From the NCBI GenBank assembly GCA_026260175.1, contig JAKCWW010001007.1, positions 51,843 through 83,999 of the forward strand: a stretch of DNA of 32,157 nt, read 5' to 3'. The DNA is from Reticulitermes lucifugus (lineage: Eukaryota; Arthropoda; Insecta; Blattodea; Rhinotermitidae). Of this stretch, positions 25,813 through 32,157 are shown in pieces. Positions within the stretch are counted from its first letter, which is position 1; the number at the start of each line of letters is the position of its first letter. The position numbers were made by a program, and so were the translations under genes. The notes under the pieces are model-generated. The model was not told where the DNA came from and did not search any database. It saw only the letters and a list, made by a program, of their open reading frames with translations.

Positions 25813-28514
25813 GGGCCTCATGGTATTGTTAGTACAGTGAAATCAAGGAGACTACATGCAGATAGAGACAGCTAGCTCCAATGCCCCCACCCCCGCTACA
25901 TTCCAGAAAGTGGTATTTTCGCCACCTGCTCTGCGAAACCTCCAATCTCAAAATCAAGGATGCTATGATAGGATTAGCATATGCAGTGCCTTTTTCTGAT
26001 GGTACACAGCCTACCAGCACCTTCATCGACAATGACAGAGGATCAACAACAAATCTTTTTTTATATATGAAGTCAAGGGGCACGTTCAACTTTACCTGCT
26101 GTCAAGGACTACTGGCACCTCTTTTTAACAAAGAAAAGTACTGGGTATGTGACAACAAAGGTGGTAACATGAGAAACAATGAATTTATACAGAACTGCCA
26201 GTGTATGTCAAACTTGCAAAACTAAGGAAACAGAAAGATAACATTAATTAATGATGCTGGTATTCAATATGATGCAATATGACATGAATTTCAGGTTTGG
26301 ATGGTACTTGCTCAAGATTGTGTGCAATGGCAGACTTTGATATCAGAGGTATTTAACCTTTGAATTTTGCTATCACAGACTTAGTTAACATGTTGAACTC
26401 CATAAAGTAATGTAAAACAAACAGACCAAATATATAAGAGCACAGACTCAATATGTACCTCTGTTCTTGTGATTTCAGGGGGGGGGGAAGGAGGGGAGAG
26501 AGAGGGGGGGGAGGAGGAAAAGTAGGAATCAAGCAGAATAGTTACAGAACAAAGAAGCAGTGTACTGAACACATACCTTGAAATATTCTTGTACTAATTC
26601 TTCCATCTCTTCTTTGTTCAGACAATCAATTTCGTCTTGATACATGTGCACAACAGTGGCCCCACCATTGGCGTAAGTCTCTATCCGAATAAATCTTCCA
26701 TACTTCAGCTGCTCAAGACAAGGTTGAGTATATGGTAGAGGTCTGGGGAGGGAGAAATGTTTTGTTTGGTAGTGAATCTTCAACACACCACCACGTAAAC
26801 TTGCATCTGGAGAGCCATGTTTCACATATTTGTCAATGGTCTTGTCCCGCCGGCACTGAACTCCAATACTTGCTCGTTTGATTTTTGAACGTTTGTAACA
26901 TCTTGAGCAATGATGCTTCCTGTCTGATGATGATGAGCTATGTGACCTCTCTTTTCGACTGGTCTCCTTTGCATCTGAATTTCTCCTATCCCGGGAACTG
27001 GAATCTGCTGAATTAGTTTCAAGCTTCTCTCTGTGATCAGACTTATCCTTACTTGACCTATGTCCTGACTCACTCCTCCTCCTCCTACTACTACTACTAT
27101 TACTACTACTACTGTGTCTTCTGTGCACATTCTTACTCGAAGATTCAGTGTCTTTACAGTTCTCAGCATCTTTACACTTAATTTCACAATCTGTCTGTTT
27201 CAGAGGATCAACATCATTCAAATTTCTCTTATCATTAGTGACTTCTGTTCCAGACTGTGTAGTAGCCACCTTTTCATCTTCCTTTGCAGCTACTGTAACA
27301 ATATCCTGTGAGGAAGGAGTGCATTCCTTCACAACTGGATGGAAAGCCAAAGTTCTTTGAGAACTAAACTCTGTACTCTGGGACGTAATCACAAAATCAG
27401 TATTTTGAGAATTAATCCCAGAATCTGAAAATGGAAAACTATCCTCACTTGCCTGTAACTTATTCTCCAAGGGTTCACATTTGGCTATACCTGTTCCTAT
27501 ACTGCAATCTGGTACAGTCAACGGTGAAGAATTTATAATACCACTACCAGGAATTCCACTTATCTTCGTACTGTCTTCAAGAACACACTGTGTCTCTGAA
27601 TGTGTATCATCTTTTGTGACCAAAGGTGGGGTAGAACTTCTCGCATCAATATTAGGATGATTCAAAATACTGCTACAACTCACAGCCATCTCAGACAAAG
27701 GGTCTGAAGATTGTGTAACCACATTTGTAGCAACTTGAACATTGTCATCAAATTCATTTTTTGGTTCAGTTTCTCCTTTTTTGGATATATCTTTTCTTCG
27801 AGTATCAGGCACATTTAAAGAGGGAGAATAAGGCTGCTCATCCAAGAGGGGTGTACCAGGACTCCCTACACTTTCATTGTCTTTTTCTTTTTTCACATCC
27901 ATTACTAGAGTTTCAGGATCATCTGCATCCTTCGTTTGCAGTTTACATAATTTCTCTTGACTAGTGTTTAACTTGGATTCACTGGCAGCTGCACTGGTAG
28001 AATGTGCATGGAGGTCAGACCTCTGAGTGGCTTCAAACGCCATCTTGGTCATTTCTGTACAGTTTTCAGGATTAACTGGATCACTCAAATTGTACTCCCT
28101 CTCAGTCGGAGATGTGATGCCATCTTTAGAGTCAGTCTCACACACTGCACTGGAAACTCTTTCATCACCCTCAAACAATAAACTACTCACAGAATCTGAA
28201 GTTATCTGTGTATTATCACACAAATCACTTACATCTTTATCAGTTTCACTTATAACTGTACACAATGAAGTTTTTGTGGTTCTAGGAGAAACATCAGATC
28301 CGTAATGCATAGTTCTGTCAGTGGGTGACATATCCAACTTCACATTTCCTGTACAGGATTGTACCTTAGTATACATGTCATCACAATGTGTTGTAGTGTT
28401 TGTAGTATATTCATGGCTTGCCTCTTTTAAGAATCCACTCACAGAAATAGGTTCATCTGGTTCCTGCTGGTCTATACCATGAAAGTGGGCTGGTTTTGTA
28501 CTGGTGACAGAGAG
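11917..28514 (-). CDS. RSBN1: RSBN1/KDM9-like JmjC histone demethylase, 8 visible exons, 5' end missing
   Basis: Joined CDS: complement of 28514-26577, 24314-24126, 22692-22552, 21138-20999, 17956-17817, 16501-16362, 15016-14866, 13175-11917. Every junction has GT donor and AG acceptor and keeps frame, giving 1365 residues plus stop. Residues about 544-949 form the conserved RSBN1 core, with blocks such as [73 protein letters not shown] and [10 protein letters not shown]. Family knowledge: RSBN1 and nematode DPY-21 are nuclear JmjC dioxygenases converting H4K20me2 to H4K20me1. H833-x-D835 fits the Fe(II)-binding HxD motif and H949 in AWH is a candidate distal ligand; ligand assignment is inference. 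Flanking regions are low-complexity: Ser-rich/acidic N-terminal, Lys/Glu-rich C-terminal. The protein is longer than vertebrate RSBN1 (about 800 residues), the extra length lying in the disordered ends. No initiator ATG was placed; the first visible exon enters in phase 0 from an unseen upstream exon. Confidence 0.93.
13176..14865 (-). other. RSBN1 intron G-H (1690 bp)
   Basis: Bounded by GTAAGT (14865) and CCCACAG (13176). Contains one undetermined base at 14344 directly before a run of ten G, an assembly or sequencing uncertainty. I see no recognisable element or gene in it. Confidence 0.85.
14866..15016 (-). CDS. RSBN1: RSBN1 exon G
   Basis: 151 nt. Residues 897-946 plus one base of Ala947. 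Acceptor is TTTTGTTTTAG, donor is AGTATTG|GTAAGT. Encodes [20 protein letters not shown], then [20 protein letters not shown] and [10 protein letters not shown]. One of the most conserved segments of the family. Confidence 0.95.
15017..16361 (-). other. RSBN1 intron F-G (1345 bp)
   Basis: Bounded by GTAGTC and TTTTAG. Contains the inverted-arm element at 15319-15673; nothing else recognised. Confidence 0.85.
15319..15673. mobile_element. Inverted-arm element with Penelope-like / hammerhead-like arms
   Basis: The two ends are imperfect inverted repeats of about 130 bp. The left end AGTCTAACACAACTATTTTA mirrors the reverse complement of the right end, AGTCTAACAGAAGTATTTTA. Inside the arms, the left (minus sense) reads TGATGATGACCCGATCAGG-TTGAAAC-GGGTTTTA and the right (plus sense) reads CTGATGATGAACC-CAAACATGTTGCAGTTTTA. 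Both are degenerate forms of the CTGANGA...GAAAC...GGGTTTTA pattern seen intact at 25121-25170. The match continues into AATGTAT...AGGAGG. No ORF. Penelope-like elements are known to carry hammerhead motifs in their terminal repeats; assignment here is by motif only. Confidence 0.65.
16362..16501 (-). CDS. RSBN1: RSBN1 exon F
   Basis: 140 nt. Two bases complete Gly850, then residues 851-896, ending phase 0. Acceptor is GTTTATTTTAG, donor is TCACAG|GTAGTC. Encodes [20 protein letters not shown], then [20 protein letters not shown] and PISQ. The join PISQ + CVQW to the next exon reproduces a conserved family block. Confidence 0.94.
16502..17816 (-). other. RSBN1 intron E-F (1315 bp)
   Basis: Bounded by GTGAGT and ATTTTAG. 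A locally GC-richer patch at about 16840-17050 includes a small hairpin, CCCAGTTTGACAACTGGG (16913-16930), and may be an old repeat; I do not recognise it. Confidence 0.8.
17817..17956 (-). CDS. RSBN1: RSBN1 exon E, carries the HxD motif
   Basis: 140 nt. One base completes Arg803, then residues 804-849, then one base of Gly850. Acceptor is CTAATTTTCAG, donor is GCTGTAG|GTGAGT. Encodes [20 protein letters not shown], then [19 protein letters not shown] and TTAAV. H833-A834-D835 matches the HxD pair that binds Fe(II) in JmjC enzymes; in DPY-21 such an HxD pair is required for H4K20me2 demethylation (family knowledge). Reading through the donor on genomic DNA gives stops soon after, so the exon end is well fixed. 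Confidence 0.94.
18059..18399 (-). mobile_element. tRNA-derived SINE, family B, with 12-bp target-site duplication
   Basis: The body (18071-18387, 317 bp) is flanked by perfect direct repeats CTGAAAGTGATA at 18059-18070 and 18388-18399. On the minus strand the head reads AGTGGCGTAGTTAGTTGAGG (A-box-like) and then CACGGGTTCTATTCAC (B-box-like), about the spacing expected of a tRNA promoter, followed by a unique body and an AT-rich tail at the left end. It differs from family A. Its body is more GC-rich than the surrounding intron, and it gives a spurious continuation of exon E in genomic ORFs. Confidence 0.88.
18472..19334 (-). mobile_element. Tigger/pogo-like DNA transposon relic with both TIRs
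   Basis: Termini CAGTCAAACTTGGCTATAAT (left) and, as reverse complement of the right end, CAGTTGAACTCGGTTATAAC are imperfect inverted repeats. Both are flanked by TA (18470-18471 and 19335-19336), the target duplication of Tc1/mariner/pogo elements. Inside, on the minus strand from about 19025 to 18740, the broken frame reads [32 protein letters not shown] and [19 protein letters not shown]. These fit the N-terminal CENP-B-type helix-turn-helix region of Tigger transposases. The catalytic DDE region is missing, and stops and shifts show it is dead. 863 bp. Confidence 0.85.
19400..19950 (-). pseudogene. Mariner-like transposase relic
   Basis: Read on the minus strand with several stops and frame shifts: [10 protein letters not shown], then [14 protein letters not shown], then [13 protein letters not shown] and PSYSPYLS, and finally [20 protein letters not shown]. 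These align in order with the mariner catalytic domain (TMLIVFFD, GQTVNQxFYLEVL, HHDNAPAHTS, HPPYSPDLAPCDF, and the C-terminal WxKCIxxxGDYFEG), known from family memory. The N-terminal DNA-binding part is not visible. Inactive. Confidence 0.85.
20999..21138 (-). CDS. RSBN1: RSBN1 exon D
   Basis: 140 nt, enters phase 0 and leaves two bases of codon 803 (AG|A, Arg). Acceptor is CTTTTGCCAG, donor is AGAAG|GTACAG. Encodes residues 757-802 including [20 protein letters not shown] and [18 protein letters not shown], ending in the basic stretch KSPAKRRR, which resembles a nuclear localisation signal. Confidence 0.94.
21139..22551 (-). other. RSBN1 intron C-D (1413 bp)
   Basis: Bounded by GTAAGA and TTGCCAG. 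Holds the family A SINE copy 2 at about 21947-22253; otherwise nothing recognised. Confidence 0.85.
21939..22261 (+). mobile_element. tRNA-derived SINE, family A, copy 2
   Basis: Flanked by CTTTAGCC at 21939-21946 and 22254-22261, a likely 8-bp target duplication. The head has ATTAGGCTATGGGCTGGATG, then a B-box-like AGGATTGATTCCTGG. The body shares GACCACCCACCTCCATC and GATGAGTGGAG with the other family A copies and ends in a TTACCTTTTTACCTTTTA tail. Confidence 0.82.
22552..22692 (-). CDS. RSBN1: RSBN1 exon C
   Basis: 141 nt, 47 codons, phase 0/0, residues 710-756. Acceptor is TTTTTGTGCAG, donor is GAGGATG|GTAAGA. Encodes [20 protein letters not shown], then [20 protein letters not shown] and ENPFLRM. 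Conserved part of the RSBN1 core. Confidence 0.95.
22693..24125 (-). other. RSBN1 intron B-C (1433 bp)
   Basis: Bounded by GTAATC and TTGTGCAG. Contains a GT/GC microsatellite near 23257-23290; no element recognised. An 73-codon open frame at 23398-23619 looks random. Confidence 0.8.
23255..23290. repeat. (GTGC/GT)n microsatellite
   Basis: Alternating purine-pyrimidine run of GTGCGTGTGCGTGCGCGTGT type, passing into pure GT. Such runs can adopt Z-DNA (general knowledge). Confidence 0.9.
24126..24314 (-). CDS. RSBN1: RSBN1 exon B
   Basis: 189 nt, 63 codons, phase 0/0, residues 647-709. Acceptor is TGTATTACAG at 24315; donor is GACCAG|GTAATC. Encodes [20 protein letters not shown], then [16 protein letters not shown], then [18 protein letters not shown]. 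The translation continues seamlessly from EEYFK-type sequence of the previous exon, as in vertebrate RSBN1. Confidence 0.95.
24466..24745 (-). mobile_element. tRNA-derived SINE, family A, copy 3 (minus strand)
   Basis: On the minus strand the order is CAACTAGGGTACAGGCTGG, then B-box-like CGGGGTTTGAATTTC, then GCCCAGACCAGCTC, CCACCCAGCC, GACCACTTACCTCCATC and the tail CCTTTTACCTTTACC. These blocks are shared with the copies at 8726 and 21947. No clear target duplication. It lies about 150 bp from the acceptor of exon B. Confidence 0.8.
24842..25255 (+). mobile_element. 384-bp non-autonomous insertion with 15-bp target duplication (Penelope-like, hammerhead-bearing)
   Basis: ATTAAGAAATTAAAT occurs at 24842-24856 and again at 25241-25255, a perfect 15-bp direct repeat bounding 24857-25240. 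The inserted DNA starts with an (AT)n(AC)n tract and ends in AT-rich sequence. Near its right part is the hammerhead-like fold at 25121-25170. No ORF of note. The fold type is known from Penelope-like retroelement terminal repeats, so a truncated or non-autonomous member is the best guess. Confidence 0.7.
25121..25170 (+). ncRNA. Minimal hammerhead-ribozyme-like motif
   Basis: Core C-T-G-A-G-G-A at 25129-25135 fits CUGANGA. Stem II is GGCTC/GAGCC (25137-25141 with 25148-25152, loop AGTGAA). GAAA follows at 25153-25156. Stem III is reduced to ACATGT (25156-25161), a self-complementary hexamer. GTC (25160-25162) is the canonical cleavage triplet. Stem I pairs AAAACCC (25122-25128) with GGGTTTT (25163-25169), 7 bp. 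One deviation: an unpaired T at 25136 between A9 and stem II. Minimal hammerheads with tiny stem III acting as dimers are known from Penelope-like elements. Activity is not shown. Confidence 0.65.
25769..25812. repeat. (AT)n(AC)n composite microsatellite
   Basis: About 12 AT units run into about 10 AC units, the same arrangement as at 24855-24902. It may mark the end of another insertion, but I found no duplicated flanks. Confidence 0.9.
26478..26517 (+). repeat. G-rich purine tract, potential G-quadruplex
   Basis: Runs of ten G (26478-26487), four G (26493-26496) and eight G (26504-26511) separated by short A/G spacers. On the transcribed (minus) sense of RSBN1 this is a C/T tract starting about 60 nt downstream of the exon A donor. 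Confidence 0.85.
26577..28514 (-). CDS. RSBN1: RSBN1 exon A (first visible): N-terminal disordered region and start of conserved core
   Basis: 1938 nt, 646 codons, phase 0 at both ends. Acceptor TTATTTTAG precedes CTCTCTGTC at 28514; donor is CAAG|GTATGT at 26577. Residues 1 to about 430 are rich in Ser, Thr, Asp and Glu with many SP/TP sites and a sumoylation-type VKKE. Residues about 450-540 form a basic, serine-rich stretch with poly-Ser ([18 protein letters not shown]) encoded by a reiterated AGT/AGG trinucleotide run, probably a nuclear localisation or RS-like segment. From about residue 544 the conserved family block begins ([15 protein letters not shown], then [18 protein letters not shown], then [12 protein letters not shown]). 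The first in-frame ATG is about 46 codons into the exon (MYTKVQS); it could be a start only if no upstream coding exon exists, which I cannot exclude. Confidence 0.92.
27080..27114 (-). repeat. Trinucleotide run coding poly-Ser/Arg in RSBN1
   Basis: Plus strand CTCCTCCTCCTCCTACTACT and following ACT/ATT units are, in coding sense, AGT/AAT/AGG/AGA codons giving [13 protein letters not shown]. An in-frame coding microsatellite likely to vary in length. Confidence 0.9.
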
Positions 28515-28614
28515 CTAAAATAAGACATGATAACGTAATTAGTAACTTGTGGGCTGGTTTTGTACTGGTGAAAGAGACCTAAAATAAGATATGATAACAC
28601 ATTATAAATAACTT
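28485..28614 (-). repeat. 64-bp tandem duplication spanning the exon A 3' splice site
   Basis: Copy 1 (28485-28548) and copy 2 (28549-28614) share GTGGGCTGGTTTTGTACTGG, AAAATAAGA-ATGATAAC and TAACTT with a few mismatches. Copy 1 includes the first 30 bases of exon A and its acceptor AG (28516-28515); copy 2 includes an equivalent AG (28580-28579) after the same TCTTATTTTAG context. Reading from the copy 2 acceptor into the exon frame meets a TAG directly before 28514, so its use would break the protein. Confidence 0.92.
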
Positions 28615-29119
28615 GTTCACATATAAAATTTTAAGCACACATAACAAAGATGGTAGTGTATGATGTTTATAACTTAAACCTTTGGTGCTCAAATAACACA
28701 GTATCTAATATCAAGGAACATGATTTTGTGAGTTTCAATGAGTAAGACTCCATCACCATACCGCTGGTGCACGCAAAAACACAGGTTCCTTCATGCATGT
28801 AACATAAAAAAATATCTAAAACAGAAATGCATAGTACATGAATTTAAATGGCTTAAATTTTAATCCGATGACTTGCCCATTTATACATTTCACCACAGGT
28901 GCCTGGAAAACTTACTATATTTTATAGGTTATGAAGTGCATCTGTTAGTATCTATAAATCCAGTTACATTTCAAGATGTTTCAGCGTAAACACAAATTAG
29001 CATTGAAGTTCAGCTGAAATACAAATACACTCTGGAATACTGGAACACTCAGCAAAATATAACATGGAAATACAAAAGAAAAGTGTTACAGTACATTAAC
29101 ACAGCTAACTTCAGATTAT

Positions 29120-29215
29120 ACAGCAGTAGTAATGATGACAATAGCAGCAGTATAATTGTGGTAGTTGTAATAATTGTAGTAGTAGTAGTAATGGCAATAA
29201 TAATTGTGGTGTTGG
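29120..29215. repeat. Imperfect GTA/ATA/GCA trinucleotide-rich tract
   Basis: Reiterated AGTAGTAGTAGTAAT and AATAATAATTG units with interruptions over about 95 bp, giving a spurious Ile/Thr-rich minus-strand ORF. Confidence 0.8.
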
Positions 29216-29760
29216 TAGAATTAATGGGTTTTTTTGGCATTATAAGCTGGTGAGGCTATTCATGCCCTCTATGCCGTATACGGTACACTCATGGTTTAAG
29301 GTAGTGCATACACTTAAAGAGAACAGTCAGAAGGCAGATAATAGTTATAAAAGATGTAATGACTCATAAAGAGTCTAAATTTTGGCTTAACCATTTGGGA
29401 TCATTTTTCTGCCAATGTTGAATTCACAGACCTCCCTATCTTGTCATTTGTTGAGATGGTTCTGACATTACTGAATCTGAATACAGTACATCTTTCTGCT
29501 GTTGCTGTAAGTATGAGCTGCTGCCATCTAGTTCATAAAAGTATCACCTACATACATGGCTGGCTTCAGTAGCTCAAATAAATTTCTTAATGAAAGGTGG
29601 GCAAGTTTTTGAACCTCTGAAGATGCTATACAGCATCATCACATTGCCATCCACTTGTAAACAGTGAAGTTACCATCATCAAGCCAAAAGTGTGCACAGA
29701 GCCCTGACATAACAGATTATTTGAAAATAGTAATTATGACACAGATTCGGAATGGTGGTA

Positions 29761-30165
29761 AGCGACAGTTTCAGTAACAGTGATAGTGACTGTGACAGTG
29801 TCATGTGACTGCTATAACAAACAGTGAAAGTGAAGATGGAAGTACAGTGGGAAAACATGGTTGGTGTGAATATCTGCGGAATACACTTTTGAAAATTTTA
29901 TTACACTGTTCCACAAGACAGATTGTATATGACACACACTGATGCAAGAACTGGACTGACACTGCTGACAATAAAAGTGAGGAAATAAAAATGCAAAACT
30001 CTCCTTCAGCAACAGTCTAAGAGGAATTTGTGGACTGATGTAATCCTTACTAAATTCGAAACATTTCTTGGTGTCTTCCTGAATGTTGGTTTTAACCCTG
30101 AATGCACAATCCAGGTCACCAGAGTTGATTAATCAGATACCATTCTTCAAGGATGTCACACACAC
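29761..30165 (+). pseudogene. piggyBac-like transposase relic
   Basis: The plus-strand broken frame begins with an acidic stretch DSFSNSDSDCDSV, as in piggyBac N-termini. At 30028-30114 it reads WTDVILTKFETFLGVFLNVG then FNPECTIQ, and after a shift IPFFKDV. This matches, in order, the start of the piggyBac DDE domain (family-like WKDVTLxEFKAFLGVLLNMG, then PFFKDVMSRDRF). Stops and shifts show it is dead. A TTAA followed by CCATTTGGGATC at 29387-29402 could be its 5' terminus, since piggyBac inserts at TTAA; this is tentative. Confidence 0.75.
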
Positions 30166-31538
30166 CCTCCCCCAACATGCTGCCACCACCTCCAAACTAA
30201 ATCCCAACCAATATGTTGGATGCTACATGACAGTCCACCAGCCACATACAATGAGTGTCAGACCTTGCAGGAGAAAAGCAAATATGTGTGCATGTGTACA
30301 TGTATTTGCCAAGCACACACACAGCAATAAGCATGAGCACAGTAGGTTTTAAAGGACACATATGCTCAAAATGTACAATCCTATGGAGCCAATGAAATGT
30401 GGCCTGAGAGTTTATGTACTGGGAGAATACAAACCAGTAACCCACTCAGTTGTACACGTTCGGCGAGAGATGGGTGTCTCGGCATTTGGTTGCGAGTGAC
30501 ACAGGAACAGGAGGTGTATCATGTATGCATTTTAGAACACTCACAAGTTCACTTACAGAAAACAGGGCATTCAGAATTCCACAACCCCAGCAGTGATAAT
30601 ATACTCACTTTCATCATGGGCTTTATGTGGCAGAAAAGATGGATCACAGTTTACACAGCCTATGGCAAATACAAAAGAAGACAACACCAGCCATTGTTTT
30701 GTGACATCAACATGACTACACTGACAGAAATGGATAGAACTGAAGTGCAATACAAAGTGAAATACAATGCAGACACCCCCACGCAACAGTGGAAGGCATA
30801 CAGGTAGACACTGGCTACACAAACGTTTCCCACAAGTTCTGTCTACATTGCTGTAATTTTCACCATGCCAAACGCTAGAGCCATTTAAAGCTGAACATTT
30901 TTGAGTATGTGGGGTGGAACAAGAATTATCTAAGGGCATGATTCCATCTCCGATCATGTTTCAACACGCCGGTGTCCACGACAGTAGAGGAATACGAAGC
31001 ACGTCAGATGACACCAGCACAATGAACTAATCTAAAATAACAGCAATAATAATAAAAGTCTCTGCAATTCAAACCATGAAAACAGGCCACCGTCAACTGG
31101 TCTAACATCACAGTTAGAATAATGGTTTTAATAAAAAATGGTCAAACTGTAAAGGAGGCACAGATCAAGAAACAGTCACTCCCACAGAATCATCCAGCAA
31201 CTCTGAAATTATAGTGATAAAAAAGGGGGCATAATGAATTATAATTACAGAACACAGCAGTTCTATCAGACAGCTTTACTGTTCATTTTAAGTTTGAATC
31301 TTGCACCATTACAAAAATGTATGAATAAGACCTCCTGTTAGACGTCTGTCAAAACCAAACCAATCTTATTCTGAAAACTTGCAGTACTTACTTTAACCAA
31401 AATTAATGCAATTATGTGAAAAATAATAGCTGTTAATGGAATGACATAATCTGGAAGAGCTAGCTGTCCTCATACACATTAAAGGAATGATTCAGCTTAC
31501 CTAATTACAATTAAAAAGCACAAAAATCATAGTATGTA

Positions 31539-32157
31539 CAGTGGAACCTCGTTCCATTGTTCCCGTCGTGTTCCCGCATGTATCGTCTGCCTTATTAGGT
31601 CCCAAAATTAACCCCATATAACTAACACTATTTTTTCCCGCCTCCATCGTTCCTCAAACTGTCGTTTTCCCATATCAATCGTTGAAAAATCATGGTCCTC
31701 ACGCAACATTCTCCGGCATTTATAGTTCTTTTAAAATTTGAAGTGATGGTTTAGTGTGCTGCGTGCATGTGTATTGCTTTCTTAGAGTCTTGTCATGGCA
31801 GGAAAAACTGTAAAGACAGACTTACTGTTTTACTTTGTGTTAACAGTGATGGAAGTGACAAACAAGTGCAGATTGTTATCGGAAAATCTCCGAAACCGCG
31901 ATGTTTCAAGGACGTAAAAAAATTACCCGCCACATACCACGCGAACAATAAAGCGTGGATGACCACAGATATTTTTTCTTCATTTCTGCATTCATCAGAC
32001 ACAAGTATGGATGTGCAAAACAGGAACTTCTCCTCTTTGTGGACAATTGTGCCGCATGTCCAAAGGATACATCGTTTCTAAGAAATGTAAAAGTGATACG
32101 GTACCCGGCAAATTGTACAAGTGTGCTCCAGCCCCTTGATTTAGGGGTAATAAAGTG
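31539..32157 (+). mobile_element. Tigger/pogo-like transposon, internally deleted, right end outside window
   Basis: CAGTGGAACCTCG at 31539, preceded by TA, is the typical Tigger terminal sequence. From about 31797 the plus frame reads KDRLTVLLCVNSDGSDKQV, then IGKSPKPRCFKDVKKLP, then NNKAWMTTDIFSSFL and, after a frameshift near 32035, LFVDNCAACP and CTSVLQPLDLGVIK. These are the catalytic DDE_1 core of Tigger/CENP-B-like transposases. The N-terminal CENP-B helix-turn-helix part is absent between TIR and core, so it is a deleted, frameshifted copy. Confidence 0.85.

Larger units (their letters stand above)
24315..26576 (-). other. RSBN1 intron A-B (2262 bp)
   Basis: Bounded by GTATGT and TATTACAG. 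Contains the family A SINE copy 3, the hammerhead-like insertion at 24857-25240, a second (AT)n(AC)n tract and a G-rich tract near the donor. An open frame at 25881-26225 resembles nothing I know. Confidence 0.85.
28515..32157. other. Upstream region / first intron of RSBN1
   Basis: No RSBN1 exon could be recognised here; the disordered N-terminus gives nothing to recognise it by. Contains a trinucleotide-rich stretch (about 29120-29215), a piggyBac relic and a partial Tigger element. The 136-codon open frame at 30397-30807 resembles no family I know. Confidence 0.6.

Noticed and set aside
25881..26225. 114-codon plus-strand open frame
   Set aside because: No recognisable domain, lies in an intron antisense to the gene, composition like random translation.
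26822..27187. 121-codon minus-strand open frame inside exon A
   Set aside because: Shifted frame over the trinucleotide-rich poly-Ser region; the main frame has the conserved RSBN1 sequence.
29612..29635. CTGAAGATGCTATACAGCATC hairpin as another hammerhead-like core
   Set aside because: The stem is good but no GAAA or cleavage triplet follows it, so the resemblance is limited to the first half.
30397..30807. 136-codon plus-strand open frame
   Set aside because: No family resemblance; it is downstream of the piggyBac relic, but I could not match it to later piggyBac motifs.

Overview
The window reads as nuclear DNA of an animal, most probably a polyneopteran insect (termite or cockroach). 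It is AT-rich, its one gene is split by GT-AG introns of 1.3-3.0 kb, and the spaces between exons carry decayed mariner, Tigger/pogo, piggyBac, LINE and tRNA-derived SINE copies. The Blattodea suggestion rests on the general look of the SINEs and LINE remnant and is an inference, not a demonstration.

The only protein-coding gene I can support runs on the minus strand from about 28514 down to 11917. It is an orthologue of round spermatid basic protein 1 (RSBN1/RSBN1L, KDM9; nematode DPY-21), a JmjC-type histone H4K20me2 demethylase family. Eight exons join in phase with canonical splice sites: 28514-26577, 24314-24126, 22692-22552, 21138-20999, 17956-17817, 16501-16362, 15016-14866 and 13175-11917 (stop TAG). 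They encode 1365 residues: a long Ser/Thr/acidic N-terminal region, a conserved catalytic core of about 400 residues with an HxD motif, and a Lys/Glu/Arg-rich tail of about 410 residues. The initiator codon and at least one 5' exon are not identified and may lie beyond 32157.

Layout: 1-11916 is gene-free AT-rich DNA downstream of the stop codon (possible very long 3' UTR, then intergenic) with a LINE relic, one SINE, a hairpin-flanked TA microsatellite and small tandem duplications. 11917-28514 is the RSBN1 gene; its introns hold a Tigger relic with intact TIRs, a mariner relic, three SINEs and two elements with hammerhead-ribozyme-like folds of the kind known from Penelope-like retroelements. 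28515-32157 is upstream/intron DNA with a piggyBac relic and, at the right edge, an internally deleted Tigger element running off the window.

The most interesting signals are a 384-bp insertion (24857-25240) with a 15-bp perfect target-site duplication and a near-complete minimal hammerhead fold; an inverted-arm element (15319-15673) with related motifs in both arms; and a 64-bp tandem duplication that has copied the 3' splice site of the first visible RSBN1 exon.
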